Assembly: GCA_037039685.1 (NCBI GenBank)
Contig: JAWNGF010000003.1
Span: 310,001 to 374,000, forward strand
Length of the DNA stretch: 64,000 nt
Reading direction: 5' to 3'
Source: Ceratobasidium sp. AG-K
Taxonomy: Eukaryota; Basidiomycota; Agaricomycetes; Cantharellales; Ceratobasidiaceae
The notes below the pieces were generated by a model. The model saw only the letters and a list, made by a program, of their open reading frames with translations. It had not been told where the DNA came from and searched no databases. This document shows, one piece after another, positions 1 through 13,510 of this stretch (the first letter of the stretch is position 1; each line of letters begins with the position of its first letter). The translations under genes and the position numbers were made by a program.

Positions 1-1477
1 GTGGATGGGAGAACATACCTGATGGCCTTGAGCATGCCATGCCTTACAAAAATGGAGCTCCCCAAAGTTACCATCCATCACAAGATAGCGGTCCTCTCCC
101 TCTCATGCCAACTGACAGAGGTCCCGGGATTGAGATTCTTCCGTAACTTTCTCCATGGCCTTTGCTAACTCTAGTTTTGCGCTAGTGTAGTTGCATACAG
201 TGACATATGGGTCTGCCAATGATTTGAGCAGATCATATCAGTACAAAACTGGGTCGTACTCACCAGGCTGTCACCCTTGAAATACATTGGGAATTACCAG
301 GCCTCCAACAATGCCATCTGCATCAATAATAAACGTGGGTTTCTTGTCGGAAATTTCGATTGTCCCTTTCCGCCGCCCCGCCAGCTCTCCTCGTCTGGCT
401 TAGGAAGATGTCTTGTCGGCCTTTTTTCTGGTGAGCCACAAAAGAGTACTGTGGTAGTGTCACGACAAATGGGCTATAGCTACAGGAGGGGGTACCACGA
501 ATTGATAGAGAACAAAAGGGCATACCTGCATGACCAAGCGCTAGACGCAGGAAGTTTTCGTGTTTTCTTGATGCCAACCGTCCTTCATGTTTGGAGTGAT
601 TGGGTCGTCGCACACAATGAAATTCGGCGTGCGTCTGGTTCGGGTGTTAGTCGAATACCATTGAACCACACGGGGTGGCTAGTCGTAGCTGACTCGGGCA
701 TGGTGGTCACGAGTGTATGGTGTGTGGTGCGTTTCCCGAGAAAAGCAGAATAAATGGAGGGAAATTGTGGGGTATTGAAGCACAAATATGCGGGGGAATG
801 CCGTGGCTCGGGGGAGTGGACAATGGTAGCAAACCACTGGAGCAACCAGTGATCTGTCACGGAGTGGAACCACAATATCCGAGGGCCGCGTCAACGTTTG
901 GCGTATTGCCACCAGCTGCTGTACTCGGCCGATGTCCTATCTCAAGCAACGAGTTGCGTAGCCGTGTCAGCCTCGAAATGCATAGCTGCGTAAGCCTCGA
1001 GCTTGCTCGGCCAAGCAGAATTGATGGAGCGATAAGCGATTCGTTTAACGGGTTTAGGACTGTACAACGTTAGCACCAGCACAGGCAGGATATATGTACA
1101 CAACAAACATTGATATAAATAAATGAAGTGTCGGTTAGTGCCAGGTCAATGCAATGATGCAAGGGTGAGTCCGAGCGCAGCGGGTGCTGGTCAAGATTTG
1201 ACTCTTGTCTTGGGGTGTAACAATACTAAAGGCATTGAAGAATTAGCTACGTCGATAGGGTATGGAATCGACTCACATTAGAGATGATTAGAGCGGCACG
1301 GAAGGCCCCGATTTGAAACCTGTTTACGCGAGTACGCTGTTAGCTGTGTGCTCTACAAAATCAGCCATGCACAATGTCCGATTCATTGGACTTACCACTC
1401 GTGTGCAATTTGTGGCACATGTATTTGCGCCAATCGGTCCCCGAAGTGGGTTTTTGAGGTTGGAGGACGTCTATGGG

Positions 1478-1528
<51 letters not shown>

Positions 1529-2219
1529 TAGTTAATGAGCATAACAGAAACTGACGGTCAGGCGCACCAGATGAGAAAAGAGTGGCATCCAAAGTCTTTG
1601 AGATTCAAAATCGAAACAGAATATGCACCCGCAGACAGAACCCAAGATCGTGAATGTTGCATTGGCACCCTACCGCGCAACCCTCAGAATCACGCACAGC
1701 ATTGGGCCAGTGGTATTGCGCAGCCCGCTAAGACATTATAGTGAGTGTAGGTTGCCAATGGTCCGACTCAGTCGAGCAAAGAGCGACTATGTGTGGTGGA
1801 GGGACTTTGGAAACACTTGCGCCAATGATTGCCGAGGGAAATCGAGGCTCGCAAAGACCCTCAATCTACAGATAAGCAATATCTCGGATTAGCGACTCCA
1901 ATCAAATTTGTGAGTTTGGAATTGAACTCACTTTACATGCTTAAGGAGCAGGCGCAAGCGGCGAGCACCCAGCAAGCGCATGTTGTGCCATTGTTGATGG
2001 GCTTGTGGAACTGGGCCAAGCTTGCAAGTGCTTCAGCACTCGACCAAGGAGGAGGGCTTGCGGTTCGCGCCTGTAAACAAATACTTGGGAAGGTGCGCAA
2101 CTAAATCGAGGCTCTGCTGGCACGCTTTGAAGTGACAGGCCGTAAATCAGATATATTGGCAATCACAAGAATGTCATCGTTAGGATAATACATTCGACGA
2201 GTGTGTAGGATTCCCATAC
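1..2219. other. No supported gene; intergenic or decayed sequence
   Basis: Both strands carry only short ORFs of up to about 160 codons with no recognisable motif and no convincing splice-linked extension. The 45-base T run is the only clear feature. A weak minus-strand reading around 290-370 looks like a decayed coding fragment, but it is too short to name. Confidence 0.5.
1482..1526. repeat. 45-base poly-T tract
   Basis: An uninterrupted run of 45 T. On the minus strand it is a poly-A tract, as left by retroposon insertion, but no retroelement body or target duplication was identified beside it. It could equally be a simple repeat or an assembly-sensitive homopolymer. Confidence 0.9.
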
Positions 2220-3363
2220 TCATGTACAAGGGTTCCCTTGGTCCACCATCAAGAAGGTCAATATGGCGAGTGAGTGGAAGCCGGTCTGTAGATGTCGGGT
2301 CAGTGCAATAGTCAATACGGGAGGGGGGGAGACCAACGAGTGAGCAGCATGGGTACCACGCTTGGAACCCGTGTTGTTGAAAAGACCGTTGATGGCACGC
2401 GCGATCGCCGTGCGAGTTGCGATTGAAGTAGGCGATCGACGCAATTCGGGGGATAAGTGAATAAGATAACTAAAAATAACGGTTAGCCGGCAAGGAATAT
2501 CTCAGATGAGAGTGGCAGATCACAAACAACAGATTACACTTACTGTTGACGCAGATTGTCAAGCCGCCCACACTGAGCCACACAATCAGGGAATGGGCAC
2601 TTGTAATGTTGTTCACCCGTGTGAATACTGAAGCAATACGTCTATGAGTCAGGCACAAAAGTCAAGTAAGAGAACCTACCGAGTGTGCCTCATAAGAATG
2701 CTGTTTGTCGAAAATGTCCGAGAACATATTTCGCAGATTGGTTTCTTCTTTGTTCGAGCAATAACTACAGTTACGAGTTGGTGGGTCACTGGGACCCAGC
2801 CTTGTGTGTAGTTGGTTGAGGTAGACTCTTGTGCCAATGCAGCGTCAGCTAGTGGAGCCAGCGGATGGTGGGACGTTGTGGGGGTCGCAATGGGGGACTG
2901 AGCAAGGGGCACACCAAGGGGCGAATCAAATTTCCCCAAGACCGACCTTGTGGGAGACAGTTCTCCAGCGGCAATTAGCTCTGAGTAAGCCGCTAAGTTG
3001 TGAGTTGGAGAAGCCCAAGGTATAGACGACGGGCGGCCTTTGGCTGGGGAAGCAGGTCTGGAGCAATCAGGACAACTCATCTGCGACTTGGAATCCAGTA
3101 ACTGAACACAGGGGTCCTTTGCTGGTGCGGGGAAGAGGTGATGCGACTGAGCAATAGGTGGAGTGGTAGCGAAGTAAAGCCGTGTACAGAGAAGCGAGTG
3201 AGTTGGGGTGCTGTCTGTCAACGGGATAGCACTGAACCGGACTAGCTGAGTACGTACTGGAATACGGCGTGCGGCGCACGAGGCCAACGGGGATCAGACT
3301 TCCTGCAAGGTTTCTGTTGGAACCTGGGGCGCAGTGAACGAATTGGAAAGGCTCCATTGACAA
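2220..3363 (-). CDS. C2H2 zinc-finger protein, probable transcription factor
   Basis: Splicing three exons (…2680, 2627-2544, 2469-2220) gives two adjacent C2H2 fingers. Finger 1 runs from CEIC to HTRIH (C-x2-C-x12-H-x3-H) and is followed by the linker HTGE. Finger 2 starts CPFPDC and ends HYLIH (C-x4-C-x12-H-x3-H). The final histidine pairs of both fingers are completed across introns 1 and 2, which strongly supports those splice sites. Tandem fingers joined by TGE are typical of fungal DNA-binding regulators, expected in the nucleus. The region before the fingers is Ser/Pro-rich. The N-terminus is unresolved: an ATG at 3363 opens a different frame (MEPFQFVH…) from the one leading into finger 1, so there is an unplaced intron or a frameshift near 3080-3280. 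Targets are unknown. Confidence 0.65.
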
Positions 3364-3706
3364 GAGCATCTTGTCTGGACCAAATTGCTAAGTTATTAGC
3401 TCAAAAACGTTGCATCAAAATCTTGACTCACCGGAAACCTCTCCAGATGCTGGGGTTCTCACAATAAATGTTGCAATTCCCTTGCCGCGTGTGGTACATT
3501 GCGTATAGAACCTGTCGAAGAAAACAGGTAAGTTGATCCAAAGTCGCTGGGACACCTACGATTGGCGTTTGGTTGGGTGCGGTCGTTTGGATCCGCCGTG
3601 TGCGATTGCGCACTGGATCATGTGACAATGATTCGAGCGAATTTCACCACCATCTATAAACCCCAAACCCGATGGATTTGCCTGCTTGACACTCAAACTA
3701 CCAGCC

Positions 3707-6700
3707 ATGGCTCCTCAGCCCAGATTCCGGTGCATTTGTGGCTGCGACAATATCCTGGCATTACAGACAATTCGTCTACACGTGAGGAACCTCCTGCCTT
3801 CGGCTGCTCACGACGATGGCGACACTGGCGGTATTGACAACAGCTATGCTGGGAGCATTGGAGGCATAGAGCCAGATGGAAACAACGGTAAGTAATTCAA
3901 CGCAAATGCAAATCATTCTCTCCATTCATGTTGACGCGATGATCACTGTTCAGCACCACACGTACAAACACCTTTGGAGACCGATACTTACCAACAAAAT
4001 CCGATTGGCGCCCCTCCATCCTGTGAGTATTCATTTTTTATCTCATTTAGAGTCTTGGTGTCTTAAAGAGTCAAGCAGCACATCCCCCGCCAATATTGCG
4101 CAACCAACGGAGGTACAACGCGCCCCCCCTGTGGAGGGAGGAAGAAATGTCGCTGCGGGCCTCAGTGTTGGGTTCAGTATGGATGTAGACGATATGGACG
4201 AGACCCTCGGTGAGTCAAATCTGCTGTATAGATATTTTTGTCTCACCCATCCCTTTCAAGATTCACCACCAGTGAATCGTCGTGTCCATCGGAACCCCCC
4301 TGTCATGATCGAGGATTGGCCCGAACCATACTGGGAGCCCGAGTTCGAGTCCGATGAGTCCGGTGTTGACGAAGGCCCTATCCCAATTGACGAGCGCGAC
4401 CCCGAGTACATCGAGAATACCAATATCCCCCAGTGCGACCCGGTTGACGAGCCCGAGCTCGAGGACGAGGAACTACGTTCACTGTTAGAAGCTGAGCTCG
4501 GTGAACTAGACGATACTGAATGGATTGACATGTGTAAGTTTTGTTCCCAGTCCTGTTCTACCGCGCTGATTTGACAACTAACAGACCAACGCATACTCTC
4601 AATGCGCGATCACCACACCCTCCGCCTCTTGGCTACACGCCTTCACGCTCATTTCTCTTGTAGCACGTACGATGACCTTCGTTACGGTGTTTGCAAAAGC
4701 CTCAATCTTCCAAGCGAGTTTGTTGCATGGCGACGGCTTCGTATCCTTGCACAGTTGGAGACTCGGTCATACGACTGCTGTGTCAACTCGTGCTGCTGCT
4801 TCCTTGGCAAGTACAAGGACGACGTGACGTGCCCGTACTGTGGAGAGAGTCGATTTGGCCCTGGTGGCAAGCGGCGACGGCCTTCCGCTACTCCCCGTTG
4901 ATCCCCCAGCTTCGAAGTTTATTCCAAAGTCCCACCATGGCTTCAAAAATTTGGTACCGAGCTGAGGTCGAGCACGAGGATCAAATGACAAACAATACAC
5001 AAGCGAATGGCGACGACGAGCAAAACGGCGAGGATGGACCAGTCAACGACAATGACCAGGGTGGTGACCGGTATATTCAAGATGTATTCGATGGCGAGCA
5101 CTACCGTCTGCTGCGAGAGACCAAGGTCAATCCAAACAAGGAGTACCGTTTTTTTTTTGACAATCCAGAAGACATCGCACTTGGCCTGTCCACTGACGGA
5201 TTTACGCTTTTCAAGCGACGACGACGTGGGCTTTCTGCTGCTTGGCCGATAATCCTTGTTAATTATAATCTCCACCCTAGGATCCGTACTCGACTTGAAA
5301 ACATTATCTGCATCGGCGTCATTCCCGGTCCCACCCAGCCGAAAGACCTTAATTCATTCCTAATCCCGCTTCTGGAGGAGCTTTTGGACCTCGAGGAAGG
5401 TGTGGAGACCTGTGGATTGCGACCTGATGGAACCGGGTACGATTTTGTGCTTCACGCATTCATAATCATTATCTTTGGCGACATTCCTGCAGTCGCAAAA
5501 CTCCTTATGATGAAGGGCCAGAATGCGTTCTCTCCCTGTCGCACCTGCTATATTGAGGGCGTGTTGTGTAAGCTCGCCAAATCGTCCGTTTACTACGTGC
5601 CTTTGCTGGCCCCTCGCCGAGAGCGAGTTTGGGAGTGTCACGACCTCCCAATGCAATCACACAACTATCTTATGGCTCATTATGACGAACTCGACGAAGC
5701 AGAAACTCAAGACGACCGGGACAAAATAGCCAAACGCTGGGGTGTCAACGGTGCGCCGATATTTGCTCACTTGATTGTCAATCGACCTCTCGACGATTGC
5801 GCCATACGACATCATGCATCTACTCTTCGAAAATCTCGTCCCCAACCTCATAAAACTTTGGACGGGTAAGTTCAAGGGCCTTAACCAAGGCACGGGTAAC
5901 TATCAGCTATCCAAGGAGCAGTGGAATGCCATCGGCCGATCAACTGCAGGTGCTGCTCGCACCGTGCCTTCTGCATTTGTCGGCACGCTCCCGGATATCG
6001 CCCAAATGGAGGCCTATACAAGGCAGAAGCTCACTCGTTTTGGATCCAATTCGTTGCACGGTTGTACTCAAAGGTCGGCTACCGGAAAAATATTACAATG
6101 TCGAGTGGTTCCTTTGATACGTGAGACATTATCCAACTAAGATTAACCAGACAGTTCCAAACTCCTTCGCGAGATCATTCATGCGGTGTCTCCAATTGAA
6201 GATCACAACAACCGAAGTTGACGAGTTGGAGCACATGGTTCGGGAGTGGGTAACGAAATACAGAAAGAGTGAGTCAGGTTTAGTTATAACCGACAGTATA
6301 CTCACATAACATACAATACCTTTAGATATTTGTTACCAATATAAACAATCCCGTCTACCAGCCTGCCCTCTCACCTTCACGCACTCCTGCCATATGCCAT
6401 TTTTACATTCGCAAAACCGGGCCACTTTGGCGTCCTGGGCATTCGTCATGGAACGATTCTGTGGGACATATGCTACCGGCATTAGTAAAAAACCGCATCG
6501 CGCCTACGACCACCTTGACAACTACATTCAACGCCGAGCGCAAATGCAGATCGTATCAGCTGTCTACAATTTACCGTCTCTGGCCAAACCGTTTGTGCGG
6601 TCCCCGCATTGTGGAAGGTGTGGAGATTTCATCTCACGAGGTGGTTTATCCGGAGTGTAAGTTATCTTCCCACTTACACTGATAATACTAAAATATTTAT

Positions 6701-7260
6701 TACCGTAGTTCCAATGATTGTGCTTGGAAGACCGCAAAACAAAATTGAACCCCGACCAGCTCGCTTTTGGCCAAGTTCTCGCAATACTTCGGTGTAGCCC
6801 ATAACCATCAACCAAGCAGCTCTCATCCGCGGCCGGATTGATACTGACTCGGTCATTCGTTATGGGCGGTTTCCGCATGGCTATTTGGAGACGGTGACGA
6901 ATCCGTACTTTCAAAGCAAGTTCCAAAGGGCTGGGAGTGCACGCGATAATTCCTTTGTCGAGTAAGTGCACTCCCTTACGCCTGTGTCTTTCGATATTAA
7001 CATAGCTGCCTAACCACAAGTACATACTGTTCCCCGATGCTAATGCAGCCTTCCGAAACCGGCCTGACGTTCGGTTCGACAGACCCAGTATGGCCAGTTA
7101 CTCGACATCTACCATGTAGTATTCATTGAGGAGTAAGTAAATTGACATTCCACTCGATACATTATACTCAAATATCATTCAGCGACGGCACTCGTGCTCG
7201 GTACATTCTCGAGCATATACAACCCTGCGACACGCGCGGTCAGGACGCATCGGTTCCTTT
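3707..7260 (+). mobile_element. Decayed CACTA-type (Tnp2 family) transposase gene
   Basis: The reading starts with a zinc-ribbon-like N-terminus (CICGCDNI… with a downstream H) at 3707, followed by acidic exons with short introns. The Tnp2 core then covers about 4600-6600: the CPYCGESRF zinc motif, YRAEVEH, DGFTLFKRRR, WPIILVNYNLHPRIR, IGVIPGPTQPKDLNSF, FGDIPAVAKLLMMKG, then DIMHLLFENLVPNLIKLWTG and ACPLTFTHSCH. These are hallmark blocks of the transposase family Tnp2 of CACTA (En/Spm-like) DNA transposons, which cut and paste DNA. The frame changes without credible introns near 4880, 5780 and 6015, and later blocks are scattered among stops, so this copy cannot make a full transposase. Weak C-terminal similarity (GQLLDIYHVVFIE) continues to about 7250. 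Terminal CACTA repeats were not located. Confidence 0.85.
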
Positions 7261-9786
7261 GCGCCTCCGGTCAAGTATAGCCGCATGCTGAGCACGCATA
7301 TCGTCCATATAGGACACCATTGAAGCAGTTATTGGTAGGATCAAGATTGAGAGCGGCTGGGCGTCTGTTTGAGCGCGCATATACCCCTTTTTCCGGACCG
7401 CTCGAGAGATGTGGGTAGCGGATACTGATCGCTGCCGATCGTTCCCACCTGGTTTCGCAGCTCCTGTAGTCCCGGGAGCGCTCGCGAGGCTGCGTATTAT
7501 TATCAAGGGTATTTTGCCGACACCACACACATCTCCCTGCCTGGCGCGTCTCTCGCAGCCGTTCCAAATTAGTCACCCCGTTGGTAAGTACAGTTTTGTT
7601 TCATTTTCATTATCATTTATTGTCTTTCAACCTTTCCCTGCTCATACGCAGTCTCGGCGTCAACTCGATGCGCTCAAACCGGTGCATTCACTTGTGCAGT
7701 CTAAGCGCGAGAACCAAAGTTCTCGGCGCTTAGCTGCGGTCTCGCTCCTCCTCGCCACCATATTGTGTACGCAACCCGCATCCGGTAAGCCCCTCCATCC
7801 TAGACCTATTTCCTCTCTTTTCTGACACCCAAACCAACCTGTCGCCGCACACGCACACACCGCGCCCGCATACGCTCTGATCTAGCCCAACGTCACTCGA
7901 AACAACCCACCCGCCATGAGGAAACAACGACTCAAGGAACCGTTCCGCACACGGTTCGACGACGGTCACACTACGAGTGGAAACGTTGGTAAGTGCTCCT
8001 TTATTGCGCCGTCGTGCCATCATTGACCCTGTTCGACCACCTGGCAGGCCCTAGACGCAATGCCCTTCATCAACCAACGCCTTGAGGGGAGGGCCTTACC
8101 CACCCATTGCTAGTTCACGCGGGATCTCACGCTTGACCCCTATCATTCGCAACACGGCGCTCTTGGGTCCATAAACCCCTGTTTGACACGGCGTCGTGCG
8201 GCGATCGATCCTCATCGATCTGCTCTGTACCTATCATCACCCCGCTGGCTCTCCTCACAGCCCCTGGTCACCAATCTCTCACCCCTGGGATTACCGATCC
8301 ACCGATCCGCCCCTCACTTCATCCTCTACGCCCTTGGATGCCGACCTCGAGCTGATCTGCGTCACCGATCCGTCCCCGAGCCTCTCTTTGTGGCCCCGCT
8401 CGACACGACCGCCACCGCCTTGATCACTCCTGGGCCACAAGCAGCCGACGCGAGTGCTCGCCCCACAACTCGATGTGACTTGCAAGGTGCTCGACGCGGC
8501 TGATGCGAAATGGGATTTGCCTTCTCCAGCTACTCTACGTCGAGTCTCGCCGCCCACACTGTCTTTGGGCCACTGGGGCCTCAACACAGGTGATCCCTCG
8601 TCCCTCGGCATCGTCGACCTGCCCCCTCACTGCTCGTATAGACGGCTGATAAGACCCTCGACGGGCTACCATCATCCCAAGGCTCCCGTAGGCGACCTGT
8701 GGTTGTCTTGAGTCTACGCAACCGCTGCGAGTACCAGTCGCGGGCATCGATAAGACCCACGGGCACTAGACGCGGTCGATACGGCGTGGGCTTTGCTCTT
8801 CCTAACCCGCCAGCCTATGCCATGCCAAATGAAAGACCACCTACACCGTACCCGAGCGACCTGGGAATCGACGCGTGTGTCCTTTATCCCTCGGTGTCGT
8901 CGATTCGCCCCCTCCCCACACCAATGGACCGCCCACTCCCGCCCAACGTGTGGCTCCTGGTCGCATGTGCGACCACATCAGGATCCCAGATTACCCCTAG
9001 GATATACGCAGCCGTCTCGAGCCACCACAACATATGCTAGTGCCGTTCCCACACCTCGATATGACTTACAAGATCGTCGGGGACGTATCGGGCACTTTGG
9101 GTGCATGGCGGGACTGGCATAGCGAAGGTTCGAAGCACGGGGGTTCAGTAAGTGCGACTTCATCCTTTTGCAACCGGCATTGACGAATCTCGTGTCAAAA
9201 GTTTTCATTCGAACCCGTATGATTTCCCAGATTGTCCGCATGAGGGTGTAGATCGTCTTGGCCGTCGTGTCTTGGACATGTGACCACCATCTATGGGATT
9301 GAATATAATAGTATACAATTATCGCCCAGAAACTACAACGAACCCCGCAGAACAGTGCCGTAACAGTGTCAGGAAACACCCGGGCAATGGGAGGACAGCG
9401 CCAGTCCCCGCAAATCACCTGGCGCTGGCTTGTCGCTGGACGCGCACCTTGTCCTGTCCCTGCCCTGGCGTTTTTGGACCCGACAAACGCCAGGAACATG
9501 CCATCCCAAACTGGAGTAAAGTGCGGTGTAGGTGATGATCGTTGAGATTCTGGTACAAAGCAAGCTGCGCGAACCCCGCACTGCAAAGTGAAGGAAGGGT
9601 ACTTGAATGTGTTATACTGGTGCATCAAATGAATATCTAACTGTGCTTCGTCTTTGTGATCCAGGCTAGTATTTATGTCGACTGGCTCGTGGTAATAGTG
9701 GCATACGAAGCGTTCTGTGAGCCACGTTGCAGCACTCTTATCGAACAGTCGTATGTGATTTTATGACTTCGCCAATGTACCTCAAG

Positions 9787-9822
<36 letters not shown>

Positions 9823-11468
9823 CTTTCTTTCTTTGGTTTCTTTTTTCTTTCTTTGGCTGGTGCGGCAACTGCTGTTGCTCGCCTGTCTTATACAAATACG
9901 TATTGAGTCTCATCTAACATGCTTTCAGGCTCATCGGCGCGATTGGCAAATTCAATGCAGTACCCAACCATTTCGTCGTTTGTCCTTTGGTACAATGTTT
10001 CTCAGGGACAAGGGCACCGTCAATGCTAGTGCGAACTCATTTTCATATATTGATACTATACAGATTTCATAGTAATATCATAGTGAGCGATAGACCATGT
10101 TTTGCGCATGAGGTCAAAGGAAAGAACAGTCGCATACTATCAACATACACCCTTACCGGTCCTCACGGGACCCAGTCATTAAACAATGGACGGGAAGCGA
10201 TACATTTTTTGCGTTGGAGATAAACACCTTCATGTATTGGAGCGCGGCCGTACTCCGGAGATCATCGAGCGTCTCTGTTCCCGGCGGTTCGCGGGCGCAT
10301 CAGGAAAACCTGCCCAGCAAGAAATGCGGTGATAATGCATTGTCTACTCATTGTCTAGCTCACATTCACAATAATTCAAACCATAATTATGAGCCAATTA
10401 CAATGGTTTCGCGCGAATGATAATGGCCATAACTTCAAAATACAACGATCGTTCCCGTCATTCTGGCGGGAGTCACACCTCTTTCATCAGTTAGACGAAC
10501 CATATCGGGAAGTGGTTATAATCGCATTTTTGGTTCACTTATCTCATTTTGGTTACAAGCGAGTGGTCAGAAGATAGCATATATTCGTTTCCCATGTATA
10601 TACACTTTAATAACTAATAGCCGGAGCCATATCCCAGCCTAAAGCAGGCCACGCAATCAGATCCCTAAAAGCAAATCACAATAAATACTCGAGCTGAAAC
10701 TACCCATGAGTTAGAATAAGTCATTGGCCCTTAAAACTTTCCCAAGCCGAGACCAACCTAAGGTGACATTACCTACTTACCGGGCTTCTAACCCTCCCGC
10801 GAGGTAGTCCAAATAAATCAAGGGCAAAGGTGCGGGTCAGCCTTGTGGCTCATGGACTAAAAAAACTTACGAATGCGACAGTCCTCACGGACAGTAGGTT
10901 GGTGAGGTTGAGCGTATAGTTAATTGGAAAGGAAGGGCTGCAAACAGTAGGGAACGTATTGAAGGGAAGGTGAAAGGAGGGCGAGGAGATGGTACGTAGG
11001 GGAGGCGTTAAATACCTGACAAGAGAACATGCATCATAGATAACGAATGGTTCTCATGGAGCCTTGACAGCTACACTAAGACCCCGAGAGTAGCCAAGGC
11101 GCATAGCGCTGGTTGAAGATCGAGGAACCGCAGCCTAGCCGATCGTGGCCGAATCTGTGACAGCGTTACTCACTTGAGTAACTCACCATCGTGAAATGCA
11201 GCTGAGAATACAATTCAGGTAGAAAGGGCTGGATAATTAGAGCCTCAGCCTGAGAATCAATTCGTCAGAATGAGATGTATTACTTTGGATCTAAGGCCCA
11301 AATAAGCGCAATGTGATTTGATCAGACATCTAATCCTCATCAGGGCCGGCGGCTTTTCCTGATGCCGCCTGTTGCGATCAGTTCAAAGTTTGAAAACATG
11401 GCCAACAGCCAGCTGAGGTTAATGCAACCGATTCAGTACATACTCAGGCCACCATGGAGAACATGGAC
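7261..11468. other. No supported gene; probable transposon remains and spacer
   Basis: About 4.2 kb without a coherent coding frame. 7.6-9.1 kb is C-rich with several ORFs of up to 140 codons whose composition looks random. 9.3-11.4 kb is more AT-rich and closed in all frames apart from short ORFs. The left part may be the non-coding 3' part of the adjacent Tnp2 element. Confidence 0.5.
9791..9822. repeat. 32-base poly-T tract followed by CTTT repeats
   Basis: A pure T run followed by a degenerating (CTTT)n tract up to about 9850. This is compatible with a retroposon tail on the minus strand or a simple repeat. No element body was recognised. Confidence 0.85.
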
Positions 11469-13055
11469 TTACCATGAGAATTGGCGAATCCACTCTTGGG
11501 TCGCGTCTCGAAACCTAAAGTCTGCCTCGCATAGAAGTGAAATTGGCGAGCGTTCACCGTTCCAGACGGGTAGCTCGAGTGATGGCGAGAGTATCGGTAT
11601 CGCGACAGCAAGAAGGCGCAGCGATCTGTGCTCGCGTGCGATGGTCATTATATCCTCCATCGACGCGTGTTGCTGTCGACAGTGGAGCTCCACCAAACCA
11701 CTAAACAATCCCCGAAGAGGGGACAAGCTGTTATACCCTTCGAATTGAACGTTATCCAAGCGCAAGCGCTTCAACGGAAGCGATGCAAGACGGCGGTGCA
11801 GGGAGTGGGTTGGTATCTTGTAGAACGATGACTCTTCGTCCGATGGACTGTGCAGAAGCGTGAAAGTAAGATCTTCCAGCATTGTCCGCGCATGCACTAC
11901 AAGCTCGGGGAATAACGCGTCGTATTGATGGTGGGAAACGGTTGTGGCGCACATGCGAATCTGGATCGAGGGAGCATTGAAACATGGTGCGCCGCACGAG
12001 AGGAGACGAAGGAGCGCCGTCCCATTGGCAAGACCTCTTCGAGAGTCGAATCAAGACGCAGGATTTTGAGCGAGCGGAAGTATTGGCAACGCGTGCGGTC
12101 GTCAAGCACGCGAGGTACGAAGTCGCAAAACGAGCTGCCGGCACAGGATAGGAAATCTATGGTGAAGTCGACGAGGGCATAAAGTCAGCCAACGGTGAAC
12201 AGCAGTTCGTAGCTGATCGATGTCGAGCTTAGAGTCAGGCTCGTTAGATGAGCCAGTGAGCTTGATTTGGCGAATCTCGAACACATGGCGGCGATGTCTG
12301 CCTGAGAAGTCCCCTCACTTTTCGTGTCGGGTCTTGTCGTGTGAGTCAGCAGCTCGAAGTGCGTCAAACGAGCTTGGGGATGGACAGCATCGAGAACCTC
12401 GAGTCCCCGTGTCAAAGACAGGCAAGCGTGGCCCCCGTTCCTCGGACCATCGAACAAAAGGCGGCGTAAGTTTTGAGCAGCTAGGGCCCGAACCGCGTGT
12501 GGGATCGATGCGTTATGATCAAGCTCGTTACCAGCATCATCGTCAAGCTTGTTGCTCCGCCTCCCATTCAGCTCAGGAATACGATGCTGGCTGCGTCGGA
12601 ACGTCAACACCTCAAGATTGGGTAGCAGAGGCGGAAGCGACATCTTGATCCAAGAACTAGCCGCGAGTTGGTGCCAAAGATAGGGGTCGGAGTAGTAGTA
12701 GTCGAGCTCGGTGATGTACGGTGCGTAGTCGTTGTGAAAGGAATTTAAGCGATCCTCTGGTACGCTTGGAGGCAGGTGAGCCTGAGAGTTGGCATGACCT
12801 TGAGCATCCTTTTACACCCATATCGGCGACAGCATGACTTACCTCGACGCCCTCTGTACCCAACGGTGGCAATCTTGTACCATATAACTCGTACAGTACT
12901 TGTTCGATGCCACGAACGCGACGACCGACGAGCGGCTTTAGTACTCTCCAGGCGACGTAGTTAACTTGAGACAATGCATGCCGATCTTTTCTGTGGACGT
13001 AGAGGCATAGCCGATGGATGAACGAGGCATCTTGAAAGACACGAGCGGCAGACAT
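11469..13055 (-). pseudogene. F-box/LRR-like protein, probably a pseudogene
   Basis: Translation starts at 13055 (MSAARVFQDASFIHRLCLYV) with an F-box-like helix-rich N-terminus. One clean intron follows (about 12838-12780). The body has leucine-rich segments such as LPPLLPNLEVLTF, LAHLTSLTLSS, FRSLKILRLDS, LASLPLKRLRLD and EHRSLRLLAVAI. It aligns in layout with the plus-strand F-box gene that starts 456 bp away; for example its LYALVDFTIDF matches LDQLKTFTIDF there. Two lesions interrupt it. An in-frame TGA near 12183 lies immediately before that conserved segment, and a one-base frameshift near 12028 separates LEEVLP from the frame reading LLRLLSCGAP. F-box proteins normally recruit substrates to SCF ubiquitin ligases. 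Reading errors or unseen introns could make it intact. Confidence 0.65.
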
Positions 13056-13510
13056 GATCGTTCGCAAAGTTGACAGGAGATGCTATGGATGTGGCGGGAG
13101 GGCGAGCCGTTCGTGCGAGCTGAAGAGTGTAGGGGCGGAACGGTAGAGTGATTGACGGTAATCATTAGCATCTCGAACCATACCGTGGACGTAAAAATTG
13201 AAACTTATTTATTGTGTGTGCCCAATTGCGGTCGAGTTAATGGGTAACAACCAATCCGATTTTTTTTTTTTACGAAGAGCTGAAATGGGCCGCAAGGAAC
13301 ATCCGCATGTCACTTGGACCACGTTATTGTTGAAAGGCCCAAGCGGTGCTGTGGTGCGAGTGGAAAACTAACAATACAGACCGACGTCAACTTGGCAGCG
13401 CCCAGAGGGATGAAACCTAGGTGTTGTATGCGCGACACCTTTGCACCCTTTGCTGTTACCTTTCCGACCCTGCCCACACGTTCGATATCCTTTACTCGAC
13501 ACTCTGTGAT

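Noticed and set aside
7409..9122. Several 100-140 codon ORFs on both strands
   Set aside because: C-rich sequence opens overlapping frames on both strands; no motif, no codon pattern or splice extension favours any of them.
11330..11360. A third hammerhead (CTGATGAGG on the minus strand)
   Set aside because: No GAAA at the needed distance and no flanking helices.
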